NCBI GenBank assembly: GCA_003427395.1
Contig: BFEA01000041.1
Coordinates: 3,892,803-3,931,424 of the forward strand
Source of the DNA: Chara braunii
Lineage: Eukaryota > Streptophyta > Charophyceae > Charales > Characeae
Direction of reading: 5' to 3'
DNA length: 38,622 nucleotides
The stretch's first letter is position 1. Each line of letters starts with the position of its first letter. A program made the translations under genes and the position numbers. The notes beneath the pieces are model-generated. The model made no database searches, was not told where the DNA came from, and saw only the letters and a program-made list of their open reading frames with translations. This document shows positions 29,667 through 38,622 of this stretch, piece by piece.

Positions 29667-30199
29667 ATGTGTGTTGAGTCTCATGCACGCGAGGTGTCTT
29701 CCGATACGAGTGTGTATAGTGATGCGGGTCTGAGAATAGTTAATGCTCTGGTGTGGACACTCTTCCATGCTAGTGCGTACAAAAAGAGAGACGCAGGGGG
29801 GGCAATAGTCAATGCTCCTGCATACCACATGTGAAGACTATCGTGTCTGTGTCGACTTTCTCATTGCAGAGTCTGGAGATGGAAGTTCATGGAATGAGAG
29901 AAGGAAACCCACAGCGGCTAAGGTTGCTTTCTATTCGAATACATTCGAACAGCCCTTCAATTTGTATAGAAGATACGTGTGTTCTATTCGACTGATTGAT
30001 TTTTAGTTTTTTCCGAAACTCGAATACAATGCATATGCGTTATGTTTGGGAGAAGATGGTAGCATGTGTGTTGACTCTCATCCACGCTAGGTGTCTTGCG
30101 ACCTTAGTGCAGACAGTGATGAAGCGATGAGTTTCTCGTTGCAGAGTCTGGAGATACGAGTTCATGAAATGAGAGAAGGAAACCCACAACGGCTAAGGG
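29631..30199. repeat. Duplicated segments around 29.6-30.2 kb
   Basis: Two blocks recur in the same order. GTTATGTTTGGGRGAAGATGGTAGCATG to GGTGTCTT occurs at about 29641-29700 and 30040-30095. GAGTCTGGAGATRNNAGTTCATG to CGGCTAAGG occurs at about 29867-29923 and 30138-30197. The second set is a shortened, diverged copy of the first. Confidence 0.75.
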
Positions 30200-30228
30200 G
30201 TGTACGCATAATTGTGTCCGACTGCAAG

Positions 30229-30381
30229 TACCGTCCGATTCTGTCCAGGCCGGCATAATGTGAGTATGCCTACCGTCCGATTCTGTCCAGACAGGCATAA
30301 TGTGAGTATGCCCTAGAATTTAAGTGTATTGTTGACAGCTAATGTGAGTATGCCGTAGAATTTAAGTGTATTGTTGACAGC
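30229..30381. repeat. Two overlapping 42-bp tandem duplications
   Basis: Unit TACCGTCCGATTCTGTCCAG and following bases occurs at 30229-30270 and 30271-30312. A different unit starting TAATGTGAGTATGCC occurs at 30298-30339 and 30340-30381. Both periods are 42 bp and they overlap through the shared TAATGTGAGTATGCC. Confidence 0.85.
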
Positions 30382-30848
30382 TATTGAAGCGAGATATGGA
30401 TACGTATTGGGACTTATCTTCACGAGGCCGCTGCATCATGTTCATTGCCAGTCGTTTCTACTCCTTGCACTTCTCCGATATCTCCTTGGGCCCAAGCTGC
30501 TCTCTTCTCCTCTTCTTGTCGCTTCGTTAACTCACTTCTTCGCGTGCCGTCTGGTCAGCCATTTCTACTTGGAGCACAGCAAAGACTGAACTTGATTCAC
30601 TTCTTGTTAACTCCCACCACGATGCTCATACAGGGCACAGCAAAGACTGAAGTTCGCTTTTTGGGCCACCTTCAGCAGTCCAATCTGTGCTCATACGGTT
30701 CGTATGTTGACCAGTTAATCATTTGTTACAATTCGTATGCTGACCGGTTAGCCATTTCTACTTGGAGCAAGTAGCAACGGCAACTGTATAGATGATTGCT
30801 AAGGCTTGCAAATGTAAGGCAGTGACTTGCAGTTGGAACTCATGTGGT

Positions 30849-30912
30849 TAATTAACATGATACATGGGCAGACCCTGTTGTTGACAGATCACAAAACCCT
30901 TTCGGAGTCGGG
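30849..30912 (+). pseudogene. Possible Ty3/Gypsy RNase H remnant
   Basis: A short translated stretch reading GQTLLLTDHKTL resembles the start of the RNase H domain of Ty3/Gypsy polyproteins (usually ...YTDHKSL). The resemblance ends within about 15 residues and no reverse transcriptase or integrase is nearby. At best a fragment. Confidence 0.25.
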
Positions 30913-31362
30913 TATGTCATCAACATTCAATCGAGTCTCAGTATGGAGATTGGAAAGGCGTCAGTCCAGTTGCTTGTTCCGCTACATTTACCTTGTCTTG
31001 ACTTCATCTCAATCACTAATTCTAGTGTGATGGTCTCTACGATACGAGTACGCCCACATTCTTTCAGAATTGGATTGTAGGTTAGGACAGGCCATATGCT
31101 TTATGCAGATATCGATGGACAAGTCGAGATGCCAACCCTTGTCGTGACGTGTATGTTGGGTTAATTCATGCAATTGTGACGGTTTGAACCCTAATTAATG
31201 GAGTTGCAACAGTTTGAAGTACAAACCCTTTTCAAAATGACGGTAGCAATGCTTGGACACCCTTTTGGAAGAAAATGAAAAGGAAGAAGAAAAGAGTGTG
31301 TCCACCGTTTTCGTTAAGGGAGGAGAAGAAAAGCTGAATGTGCGCTCGACTTTGTGATGCAG

Positions 31363-31953
31363 CTCTGGCGACCGGTGATCATTCAGAAGCCAAGGAGCTT
31401 GGCAAGTGCACTGAAGGAGTGGTAGCTGCAGAGGAGATGGTTGTGCCAGCTGTCCCAGAGAGAGGGTTGTTGTCGGATACTAGGAATCAACAGCTCCCAC
31501 ATGTTGCTGGGCACGGCGTGACAGAATTGGTTAAGCCTGATCCCGATGAACGCAGGAACCTTGCAAAGTATGGAAAGGGGCTCGAGCAGCAAGTGGAAAC
31601 TTATCTTGAGCAATCACGTGACAAAGTGTCTGGGCCAACTATGGATAAGCTGCAAGCGCCGGAGAGGAACAACACGTTTAACGAACGGTACCATGAAAGG
31701 ATTCCAGTCGATAAGAAAACATTGGGTGGTGAAGGAAGTGGTATCAAACTGGGCCAAGACTATAGAGAGGCCTTGAGACGGTACCACGAGGCGGTGTTTG
31801 GCGGATCACGTTTGACCAGCGGTCTTGCCGACGCCCCGAGAAGTGCGGCCGCAGAGCAGACGTTGAGGCTTTCCTCAGTGACGGTGACGCCATCAGCGCT
31901 AGATCGTGCGATGATCAGCCGGAGTGCTTCAATGGTAGACAGGAAAGACAAAG
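31363..31953 (+). CDS. Downstream internal exon, no recognised domain
   Basis: A 197-codon open exon beginning after TTTGTGATGCAG and ending at ACAAAG|GTAGGA. Both ends are phase 1, matching the SEL1 exons, which is the main reason for assigning it to the same gene. The product is hydrophilic and charged, with helical-looking segments (AKYGKGLEQQVETYLEQSRD and YREALRRYHEAVFG) and an Ala/Ser-rich end. I recognise no family. It could be the C-terminal region after the SEL1 solenoid. Uncertainty lies in both the acceptor choice and the assignment to the gene. Confidence 0.5.
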
Positions 31954-32423
31954 GTAGGAGCTGCACAACCGAACCCCTCTGTAGGAATTTTATGCCACCG
32001 AGGGGACTCCCTACCTCTCCCATGTTCTCTGTTTTCTGCACTTGTCAGGTCAGGCAAAGTTTTTTCTTGTCTTCTTCTTCTTCTTTTGAAAGGATTACCT
32101 CCTAACGTCATTGTGAGCATCTGGTTTCATCAGGATTCGGACTCATTATCTGTTTATTAACAGTTTACATGTGTGGACTACTCAGTCCCATGGGCTATGC
32201 GTGTGTGTGTTGTCATGTTCGCTATACACAACTCCGCAGAAAAAGAATGACTGGCCGGCTGTTTCGTGGGACTTTCGCCAACTGATCAGGAGGTTGAACC
32301 CCGGCGGTCTGCCATGTCCAGGGCGTGTTTGACTGATGGATAAGGACTCGCCACGTCGCCTACAGTTAGCTCTACGCCTAAGAAAAATGGTTGACTTTAC
32401 TCACACCCACTCTCCAATCCTAG

Positions 32424-32424
<1 letters not shown>

Positions 32425-32500
<76 letters not shown>
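32425..32500. repeat. (GT)n microsatellite
   Basis: About 38 uninterrupted GT dinucleotides. Confidence 0.97.
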
Positions 32501-32503
<3 letters not shown>

Positions 32504-33084
32504 CGCACGACGGCGTGCATATGCACATGATTGGCACCTCCTCTGTATATTACCAGCATGCTCACATGCCAATTGTGTCGGCTTGCTTAAGCACGCACAT
32601 GCAAGCTTGGAAATGCATAGATGGATAGATTACCCTTCACCCAAACATCTACCTCTAGTACCTGTCGCACGCTGATGCAAATCCTGTGCAGCCCATGATG
32701 CCTCAGTATCGCGTCCATTGTCTTCCTCGGCGGGTTCTCTTGCACATCTTAAACACCTGGCTGCCCACGTGTCTGTAATGAAGTTTTAAATTCGTAATGA
32801 CATTATCTCTGTTCTGAAATCCACTTGCTGCCCATTCCTTGCTCTCCTTCCAGCACACATTTAGTTCCGCCAGGTTCGTCTCTCTGGAATCTATTTCGGG
32901 CCGTTCTCAACGCCCTAAATGGCTCGACCTGGTCGCAATTTCATTTGACAGAAACCTGGCCAGAAAAAAAAGGCTATTATGAAAGGGTGGCAGCACTCAC
33001 CGTGTCCTCATCAGATCTCGCTTCCGTAAGAACCATAGACACAGCAAATGACCTAATTCGAGATATCAAATTTGCGGAGATGCT

Positions 33085-33102
33085 GTCCTTCGGGACATCC
33101 GT

Positions 33103-33134
<32 letters not shown>

Positions 33135-33215
33135 GGCCCCTGCGCAAGGATGACACGCATAAATCGAGAAATGGTCCAAATAAAAAAAATATATTAAAAA
33201 AAAAATTAAAAAAAA
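33085..33215 (+). pseudogene. U6 retro-copy 8, near-perfect, with TSD
   Basis: The best-preserved copy: positions 33085-33180 give an essentially consensus plant U6 from GTCCTTCGGGACATCC to GAGAAATGGTCCAAA, with one fewer base pair in the 5' stem than the Arabidopsis form as I recall it. An A-rich tail runs to 33215. The 12-bp sequence TTGCGGAGATGC occurs at 33072-33083 and 33216-33227. The tail and duplication show insertion by target-primed reverse transcription. No upstream USE or correctly placed TATA box is seen, and the true Pol III T-run is absent, so it is unlikely to be an active gene. Confidence 0.92.
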
Positions 33216-33283
33216 TTGCGGAGATGCAGAGTCGTGCAGACTGTCTTTCGAGCAAACAGTATGTGAATAAGCAACCCCATAGT

Positions 33284-33285
<2 letters not shown>

Positions 33286-33323
<38 letters not shown>
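33286..33323. repeat. (TC)n microsatellite
   Basis: Uninterrupted TC dinucleotides of about 38 bp. Confidence 0.95.
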
Positions 33324-33327
<4 letters not shown>

Positions 33328-33507
33328 ATGGGTGGGTGTGTATTCGAGCCATCCACTTCCTACAGTACCTCGAAACAACTGAAAGATTTGGGCTTCCCAA
33401 TCTCGTTAACCATTGGCTTTGGTTTTCTTTGAAAATCTCATTGGCTTTTTTACCTTTTTCTGGGTGACCTTACTATGTTTTGTTCTTCTTCGTTTTTTTG
33501 AGTTGGA

Positions 33508-33800
33508 CCGTCGAGCATTCCCTGTTCCTTTCACCTCATCATCATCTTCATCTTTCAGGGAGGGCAGCCCAACCTTACTTCTCCGGTGTGACCTCCTCCC
33601 CTCTTCTGAGTGCCAGCCACATCGTCATCACCACCACTTTTCCTCGAAACTCTTCGTGAGTCAAACCGTCGAGCATGCCTGTTACTTTCACCTCATCACC
33701 ACCTTCACCTTTCAAGAAAGCATATGATCTCCTCCCCTCTTCCGAGTTCCATCGACATCGTCATCACCACCACTTTTTCTCGAAGCTCTTTCCTGGTCGT
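33508..33800. repeat. Tandem duplication, period about 158 bp, pyrimidine-rich
   Basis: ACCGTCGAGCAT...CTTTCACCTCATCA, CTCCTCCCCTCTTC-GAGT and CATCGTCATCACCACCACTT occur in both 33508-33665 and 33666-33800. Poly-C follows at about 33999-34021. Confidence 0.75.
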
Positions 33801-34120
33801 CTGATGCCTTAACCTTCAGTCTGTCCTTCTCTCTTTCTCCCCTCTCTTGTGCGCGACTTTGACATCATCCCCGTTAGGTCCCTGCTTCTCAGGACAATCC
33901 TTTCTCTTATTAGGGGATACTGAAGCTACCTTCTTTCAAACCATGTCCTCGTCCTGCCTCTTCTTCCTCCTTTTCCTCCTCCTCCTCCTCCTTGTTCTCC
34001 CCCCCCCCCCCCCCCCCCCCTCCTCCTCTGCCCTCGAGGCCACAGCAACTGTCATCGGGCCTGTCAAAGTTTCCTCTTTAGTGATTAAATTACTATGCAA
34101 GCTCGCGAGTAACATGCGTG

Positions 34121-34239
34121 CCAGCCTAGACTTTAATGTGCACTCGAGAGCAAACCCTTGTACTATCTATCTGTAATGTACCAGCCTAGAGTTTAATGTG
34201 CACTCGAGAGAAAACCCTTGTACTATCTAACCTGTAGTG
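34121..34239. repeat. 60-bp tandem duplication
   Basis: Units at 34121-34180 and 34181-34239 share CCAGCCTAGASTTTAATGTG and CACTCGAGAG-AAACCCTTGT. Confidence 0.85.
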
Positions 34240-34651
34240 TAGTCTATAGACTAAGTATGGATTCAGTGTAGACTCGGTACAGAGTCTATGTGCACGCAGC
34301 ATGCAAGCCCTTGCACCGTCTGTGAGCTGTCATATCTTGAAGTCGATATGAAGGCAAGGGGATGTGAAGTCTATTTGCATATCTCTGCATTCTAATCTAT
34401 GTGTGTGCACGCGTACAGAGTCTTTGTCCGCGTCCACATGCATGTAGAAGTATGTGTAGTGACTGCAGTCTGTATACAGTATGCATACAGTCTTCTTGCC
34501 GTATGTGCAATTTACTTTCAAGATTGTGTTACTCTGCACGGCTGTATGCGAGTCCGAATCTAGCAATGTGTGTGTTTTTGTGCACAATATTTTTAGGTCT
34601 CTGACTCTCCGTTCATTCAAGTTTTTTTTGTTTTGTTTTGTTCCTGAAAGT

Positions 34652-34745
34652 TGGACTATTCCTCGACTGATGTGTGTCATCGTTGCGCAGGGGCCATTCT
34701 AATCTTCTCTGTATCATTCCATTTTTAACAGATGTCGCGAAGGAC
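34652..34745 (-). pseudogene. U6 retro-copy 9
   Basis: Full-length U6 on the minus strand from GTCCTTCGCGACATCTGTTA to CGAGGAATAGTCCA with about ten substitutions. A T-rich plus-strand tract (34621-34642) represents its A-tail. No clear target-site duplication was found. Confidence 0.85.
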
Positions 34746-34786
34746 AACTGTTCGAGGCTTCTTTTTCTTTCCTAGTTTGAAGCTGT

Positions 34787-34881
34787 TCTTGGTTTATGCA
34801 TGTCGTCCTTGCGCAGGGGCCATGCTAATCCTCTGTGTATCGTTCCAAAAATTTAACGGATGTTTCGAAGAAGAACTGTTC
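34787..34881 (-). pseudogene. U6 retro-copy 10, adjacent to copy 9
   Basis: Minus-strand U6, with GCATGTCGTCCTTGCGCAGG, GGCCATGCTAATCCTCTGTG and TTTAACGGATGTTTCGAAG clear in the plus reading. The direct repeat AACTGTTC at 34746-34753 and 34874-34881 encloses it together with a T-rich tract, so it probably inserted immediately beside the 5' end of copy 9. Confidence 0.8.
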
Positions 34882-35188
34882 CTTCAAAGCTTATGCTCAA
34901 GTTTACGCAAAAGTAGATGCTCAGGTCGGCACAACACAGCAGTCACACTCCTAGGGGCATTTCCGCTGGAGGGCGGCATGCTCTCTGAAGTGGAAACTTG
35001 CCTGTTTGTGGATGAATGTAACTGCGGATGGTGTCTTGATACCTTTGCACTCTCAACTCTTTTTGGAATGAATGTAGCCGCGAAGTGTGGTTTGATAGCT
35101 TTGCATTTGCAATGGGTGTCTTGTCTTGGTGTACATAAAGGTGCCGCGGTTGACGCAGTTGTGCAATTGCCTTGTGGTTCATCAACAG

Positions 35189-35847
35189 GATCATTCACTG
35201 TCCATTCTCCGCGGCCTGCCAACTCTCCTCAGTTTGGTCCCCTTGCAAGCCCCTGTGGAGCTCAGTCACCTCTTCTCAAAGTGCCGTCTTCGGACCGAAT
35301 GTTTCCACAGCCTCTTGTGAAGCCGTCTACGTGGATGAAGAGGTTTTTCTCGTCACCGGTGAGGTCGACCCCAGCAGCTGGCAGCAGCCCAGAGAAGCCG
35401 TATTCGCAATCGAATCCAGAGTTTACACAGTCCAATGATGACGGCAGACACCATCAGCTCACGACGGGTGCGCAGCCTGCTCAGAGTGGGGCTTCAAAAC
35501 CTTTTGCACTATCACAGCTGTTACCTGGAAGGTTTGCATCAATGGCAGTGGGAAAAGCCCCCACCCTCCCGGACACGTCCGCCCACGGGCATGCCGCTAT
35601 CTCAGCGACATCTAGTGGCCAGTCTTCTACACAGCAGCAGACTAATAAAGTCCAGCCTGTTATTGCAGACTCATCAAGGAAGCGTCTCCCTTTTGCTCAG
35701 ACTAAGCCCATTGATGACGATCCGAAACGTCTGGGCGTGGATGCCGATAATCTGCGAGGAGTGGCTGGGGTCACAAACCGATCAAATCCGCTGGGCTTCT
35801 CCCTCTTGCGGTCGAGGAACCAGCAAGGTCTTCTGCCACGTGTATAG
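35189..35847 (+). CDS. Ser/Pro-rich putative terminal exon
   Basis: Open frame ending in TAG at 35845-35847. The reading frame is phase 1 at each of three possible acceptors (AG at 35076-35077, 35157-35158 and 35187-35188); the last is chosen because the Ser/Pro-rich composition begins there. The product is disordered-looking, with SPRPANSPQFGPLASP, a basic WMKRFFSSPVRS patch and a Gln/Ser-rich region. It has no recognised domain. Alternatively the exon continues by splicing at CAAG|GTCTTC (35827), also phase 1 but a weak donor. Its role may be a regulatory tail on the SEL1 scaffold. The evidence is an open frame and phase agreement only. Confidence 0.4.
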
Positions 35848-36079
35848 GTGCGTGTTGTACTGAATTACACAGTCATGTTGCTGTGTCTTTGACTCTTTGA
35901 TGATCATCTTTTGTAGTTTCTTTTTTCAGTTGATGAATGATTTTAGCTCAGACTTTTTGCAGTTTTCTTGACCTTGGTGATTTGTACATTCTGAGAGTGT
36001 CACTTTTGACACACTGTTGACAGACAGCTGACTTGCAGACTGTTCTTTGAAACAGATTGTAAGGTGTTAAGGAGGGTGT
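35848..36079. other. Putative 3' UTR / downstream flank
   Basis: Follows the stop at 35847. Moderately T-rich, with no clear AATAAA element. The end of the transcript cannot be located. Confidence 0.3.
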
Positions 36080-36600
36080 GGATGGATTGGGAGCAACGGG
36101 AGCCCATTTGGGGGTTCCCTGTTCTACAGGGGCATTTGTTGACGACTGGATCTTTGCGGAAGCGGGGGCGAGAGCGGAAGGGTGTGGATGCAGGACCAGA
36201 GGTAGAATGGTCAGGGAGAGGTTGAAGGCAGGGGCTGGGAGGAGGTGGGGGGGAAGTAGGGGCGAATATGGACACAATGGGAGCCCGCAAGGAGGAGGTG
36301 GGGGCGGGGGGGTGGGGGGGAGGTAGGGGCGAAGATGGACACACGAGGGGGCCTGCAAGAAGTCACTTCTTCTTCAAGGGTTCATGTTGGTGCCTGGATC
36401 GCAGGACCAGAGGCAGAATGGACGGGGAGAGGTTGGAGGTGGGGGGCTGGGAAGGAGGTGCGGGATGGGGGGCGGGGAGAAGGACGGGGTGAAGATTGGA
36501 CACGAGGGAGCCCGCAAGCGGTCACTCTTTTTCTTCAAGGGTTCAGGTTGGTGTCTGGATCTTTTACACACTAGTTCAGTTTCCATCGCTCATTCTGTAA
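36080..36600. repeat. G-rich minisatellite-like array
   Basis: Diverged units of about 150-190 bp share GGACCAGAGGYAGAATGG, GGGGAGAGGTTGRAGG, GACACR-GGGAGCCCGCAAG and CTTCAAGGGTTCAKGTTGGT plus GCCTGGATC. Dense G-runs (for example 36299-36327) could form quadruplexes in the plus strand. Confidence 0.7.
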
Positions 36601-36740
36601 GTTGAACGGGCCTTTCACAAAGGTTCGAGAAGGGTATTTGCAGGCCGGGAGGCACTAGAAAGGAGGGGGACAGAATTGCATGCATGGAAGGCACTAGAGA
36701 GGGGACCATATTTGTGGGGTGTTGTTGGCATCTTCACACG

Positions 36741-36840
36741 AATACAGAGTACCCTCATTATTATGAATGTGCAAAAACTACCTTTCCGGCGCTTATACCC
36801 TCGTTATGAATGTATAAAAGCTACCTTTCTGGGCCCGATA
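36741..36840. repeat. Short tandem duplication, about 46 bp
   Basis: ACCCTC-TTATGAATGTRYAAAARCTACC-TTCY-GG occurs twice in succession (about 36749-36796 and 36797-36842). Confidence 0.7.
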
Positions 36841-37080
36841 CGGTCATGATAAGGGTACATTGTGTTTTGGGGAAGGCGGTCGTATCAGTCATGCCGAGCA
36901 GCAAGTCAACGCTTTGGCGAGTGTCGCATACGGCGCTTTCTGCTAAGAGAACATGTTTGTCCCAACTGGATTGGCAAATGGGTAACTACTAAACAGGCAA
37001 ACATGGCAGGATGGATTTGTGAAAGAAATGTTTGTGTGCGGGTAGGGGTTGGGGGGGTTGATGCGGCGGAGGAGTAGATT

Positions 37081-37735
37081 AGAGAGATGGAAGAGGGAGG
37101 GAAACATAACCAGCCCTGTAAGTTAAATGCACCCTTGTGGGCGGGGAAAGGTGCCATAGCTGAAGCTGTCTCTGATGTCAGAAGAAGAATCGAAGGGGGG
37201 GAGAAGAGGGGGAAATGTGAACGTTCCAATGATCAGTTTTGTAGATGTCGTAGGTTCTGGCTTTTCGGGGTGGGGTGGGGGGGGGGGGGTAGCTGGCAAG
37301 GGGAGAGGGGACGTGGGATGGAGCTGTGTGGTGCAGGGAAGAGGAGGGAATAGGGGAGTGGAGGAAGGGCAGTAGGAACGAGGTAAGAACGAAGCAAGAT
37401 GAAAGGGGATGTGGTAGGTTTTGGCTTTTGAGGGGAGGGGGGAGAGGAGGAGCGAGGCCTGGTAATGGGAGAGTGGAGGGGGAATAGAGATGGGTTGGGG
37501 GAGAGGGTAGGAGAGAGAAAGGAGGGAGGAGGTTGGGCGGCAATTGATCAGTAGCGATGAGGTAAAACAAAGGGAGCTAGATGAAGGGGACCAGGTAATC
37601 GGAGGATGGATGGGCAGGAGGGATGGGCAAAAGAGGCTCTTTTTTTTGTCGGGGGTTAAAAACAAACGGAGTAAGATGGAGGGAAGAAGGGAGTCGGAGG
37701 ATGGAAAGAGGAAAGAATCGCTAACAACATGACAT
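37081..37735. repeat. Long purine-rich region
   Basis: The plus strand is dominated by G and A over about 650 bp with repeated GGAGGG, GGGGAG and GTAGGTTYTGGCTTTTSRGG phrases. Long open frames on the minus strand (Pro/Ser-rich) result from this bias and are not considered genes. Confidence 0.6.
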
Positions 37736-37928
37736 GGTTGACGATGGGCTATTTGTCGGACAGTTCCTAGAAGCGGGTAGGAAGTTTGAAACACAACTGA
37801 TAGGCTATTCGCAGCACAGTTTGTGAAAGCGGGGTGGAACAGAAACAATGGGTTATCTGTGAGCCTGTGGCCCAGTATGTGGAAGGCGGTAGAACTAATG
37901 GGTTATCTGTGCAAGGAGCTGTAGAAAG

Positions 37929-37958
37929 CAGTCGGCAGCAGTCGGCAGCAGTCGGCAT
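37929..37958. repeat. 10-bp tandem units (CAGTCGGCAG) x3
   Basis: Three consecutive CAGTCGGCAG units, the last ending in T. Confidence 0.9.
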
Positions 37959-38546
37959 GAGCAGCGGAGTGAAACGTAGTCGGGTTTGCCTGAGAGGAAC
38001 GCGCTTTCACGAAGTTGTCAGGAGTGAGGACCACCACTGCGGCAGCAAAACACTGAACAACAGGAACAGTTTTTGCGCTATGTTTGGAGTCTTTGGACCA
38101 CCACTGTGGCAGCAAACCTTGGTGGTATGGTCCTGCCGGGAGATTCCTCTTGTGATCACTGTACTATGTGAGTGATAGAAACAATGCGACTGAGTAAGAG
38201 GAGTGGGTGCGAGTGGTGGTACGTTTCGCTTCTCTCAATTTGTCAACAATGACGTTGAACAATTGGAGACGGGAGTAGGAAGCGGGGCAGAGAAGATTCA
38301 TGATGGATGGTGGACTCAACCGTCGGCTGACAGCAGCGTCTTTTTCAGTGGAACTTCGTTCACTTCTGAAGTTTCGAGTGGACAGGTTTGCAAACAGAAA
38401 GCCATTAACATGTACTATTGTCACAACACGCCACCACATGTTGAAGAAACGATGCAACCATTCTAAAGCCATGAACTATTTATTACCTCCCCTCTTTTGC
38501 TTCCCCCTCTCTCCTTCACCACTTTTGAACCACCCAACCCCTCCCT

Positions 38547-38551
<5 letters not shown>
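37959..38551. other. Non-coding tail of window
   Basis: No gene recognised. A 22-bp phrase GGACCACCACTGYGGCAGCA with AA occurs at 38028-38049 and 38095-38116. Short open frames on both strands show no family resemblance. Confidence 0.4.

Positions 38552-38622
<71 letters not shown>
38552..38622. repeat. (CT)n microsatellite at window end
   Basis: About 35 uninterrupted CT dinucleotides continuing to the last base. Confidence 0.97.

Larger units (their letters stand above)
28389..31362 (+). other. Intron after SEL1 exon 4
   Basis: About 3 kb, GTAAGG...TTGTGATGCAG. Besides the U6 copy it holds a foldback element (29579-29666), duplicated segments (29631-30199), 42-bp tandem units (30229-30381) and a possible RNase H remnant. 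A strong acceptor-like CTTCTTTCCTGCCCAG ends at 29092, but no exon with a matching phase and donor follows. Nothing is recognised in 28506-29578 or 30382-30830. Confidence 0.6.
31954..35188 (+). other. Intron before the putative last exon
   Basis: About 3.2 kb, starting GTAGGA. It holds a GT microsatellite, three U6 copies, a TC microsatellite and pyrimidine-rich duplicated segments. Nothing is recognised in 32100-32400 (except a doubtful SINE echo near 32120-32200) or 32501-33071. Confidence 0.5.

Noticed and set aside
32115-32205. Fifth copy of the tRNA-derived SINE
   Set aside because: Phrases such as GGATTCGGACT and ACTCAGTCCCATGGGC echo the minus-strand SINE, but the body and 3' end are absent.
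33085-33180. A functional U6 gene
   Set aside because: The sequence is near consensus, but it has an A-tail and target-site duplication, lacks the plant USE and a TATA box at the proper distance, and lacks a terminator T-run.
34732-35188. Coding sequence extending the last exon to the left
   Set aside because: The frame runs through two U6 copies and has no SEL1 or other similarity. It is more likely intron.
37123-37848. 241-residue Pro/Ser-rich protein on the minus strand
   Set aside because: The frame stays open only because of the strong purine/pyrimidine bias. It has no domain, splice or composition evidence beyond low complexity.

Overview
This is a nuclear, plant-lineage eukaryotic window. 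The evidence is GT-AG introns of 1.8-15 kb, and many U6 snRNA-derived sequences that carry the land-plant/streptophyte form of U6 (3' part ending CGAGAAATGGTCC). The very long repeat-packed introns, abundant A/T and GA/CT tracts and assembly gaps would fit a charophyte such as Chara; that genus is a guess from general character, not something the sequence proves.

The recognisable protein coding is a plus-strand gene (or two genes) built from large SEL1-like repeat exons at 5762-6454, 9237-9893, 11684-12367 and 27714-28388. Each exon is a 219-231 codon module of about five 36-residue SEL1 repeats. Each is flanked by phase-1 introns, and the first three end in the same LG-x-LL...AKG signature, so the gene seems to have grown by duplicating whole exons. 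Two further phase-1 exons without recognised domains follow: 31363-31953, and a Ser/Pro-rich, probably terminal exon ending at 35847. A long acidic open exon at 21424-22646, inside what would be a 15 kb intron, also ends in a phase-1 donor. It may be the first exon of a second gene that then uses the SEL1 exon at 27714. The 5' end of the first gene lies to the left of the window.

The rest is a dense repeat landscape. The outstanding feature is a swarm of about twelve U6 snRNA retro-copies on both strands. Several have A-rich tails and short target-site duplications. One sits inside a SINE, one duplicated a splice donor, and one is joined to an 18S rRNA fragment. A tRNA-derived SINE family has at least four copies; one copy of this SINE is interrupted by a U6 insertion. 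There are also two copies of a 105-106 bp foldback MITE with TA ends, a second foldback near 29.6 kb, two TCCGGA-rich clusters and CCCGGG-rich palindromic clusters next to A-tracts. Many short tandem segmental duplications (22-180 bp units) and long microsatellites complete the picture.

Assembly quality is imperfect: there are N runs at 16213, 17345-17380 and 23564. A Nextera mosaic-end sequence at 16301-16319 sits between two copies of a 30-bp sequence, so 16.04-16.43 kb should not be trusted. No CRISPR, bacterial operon or other prokaryotic feature is seen.
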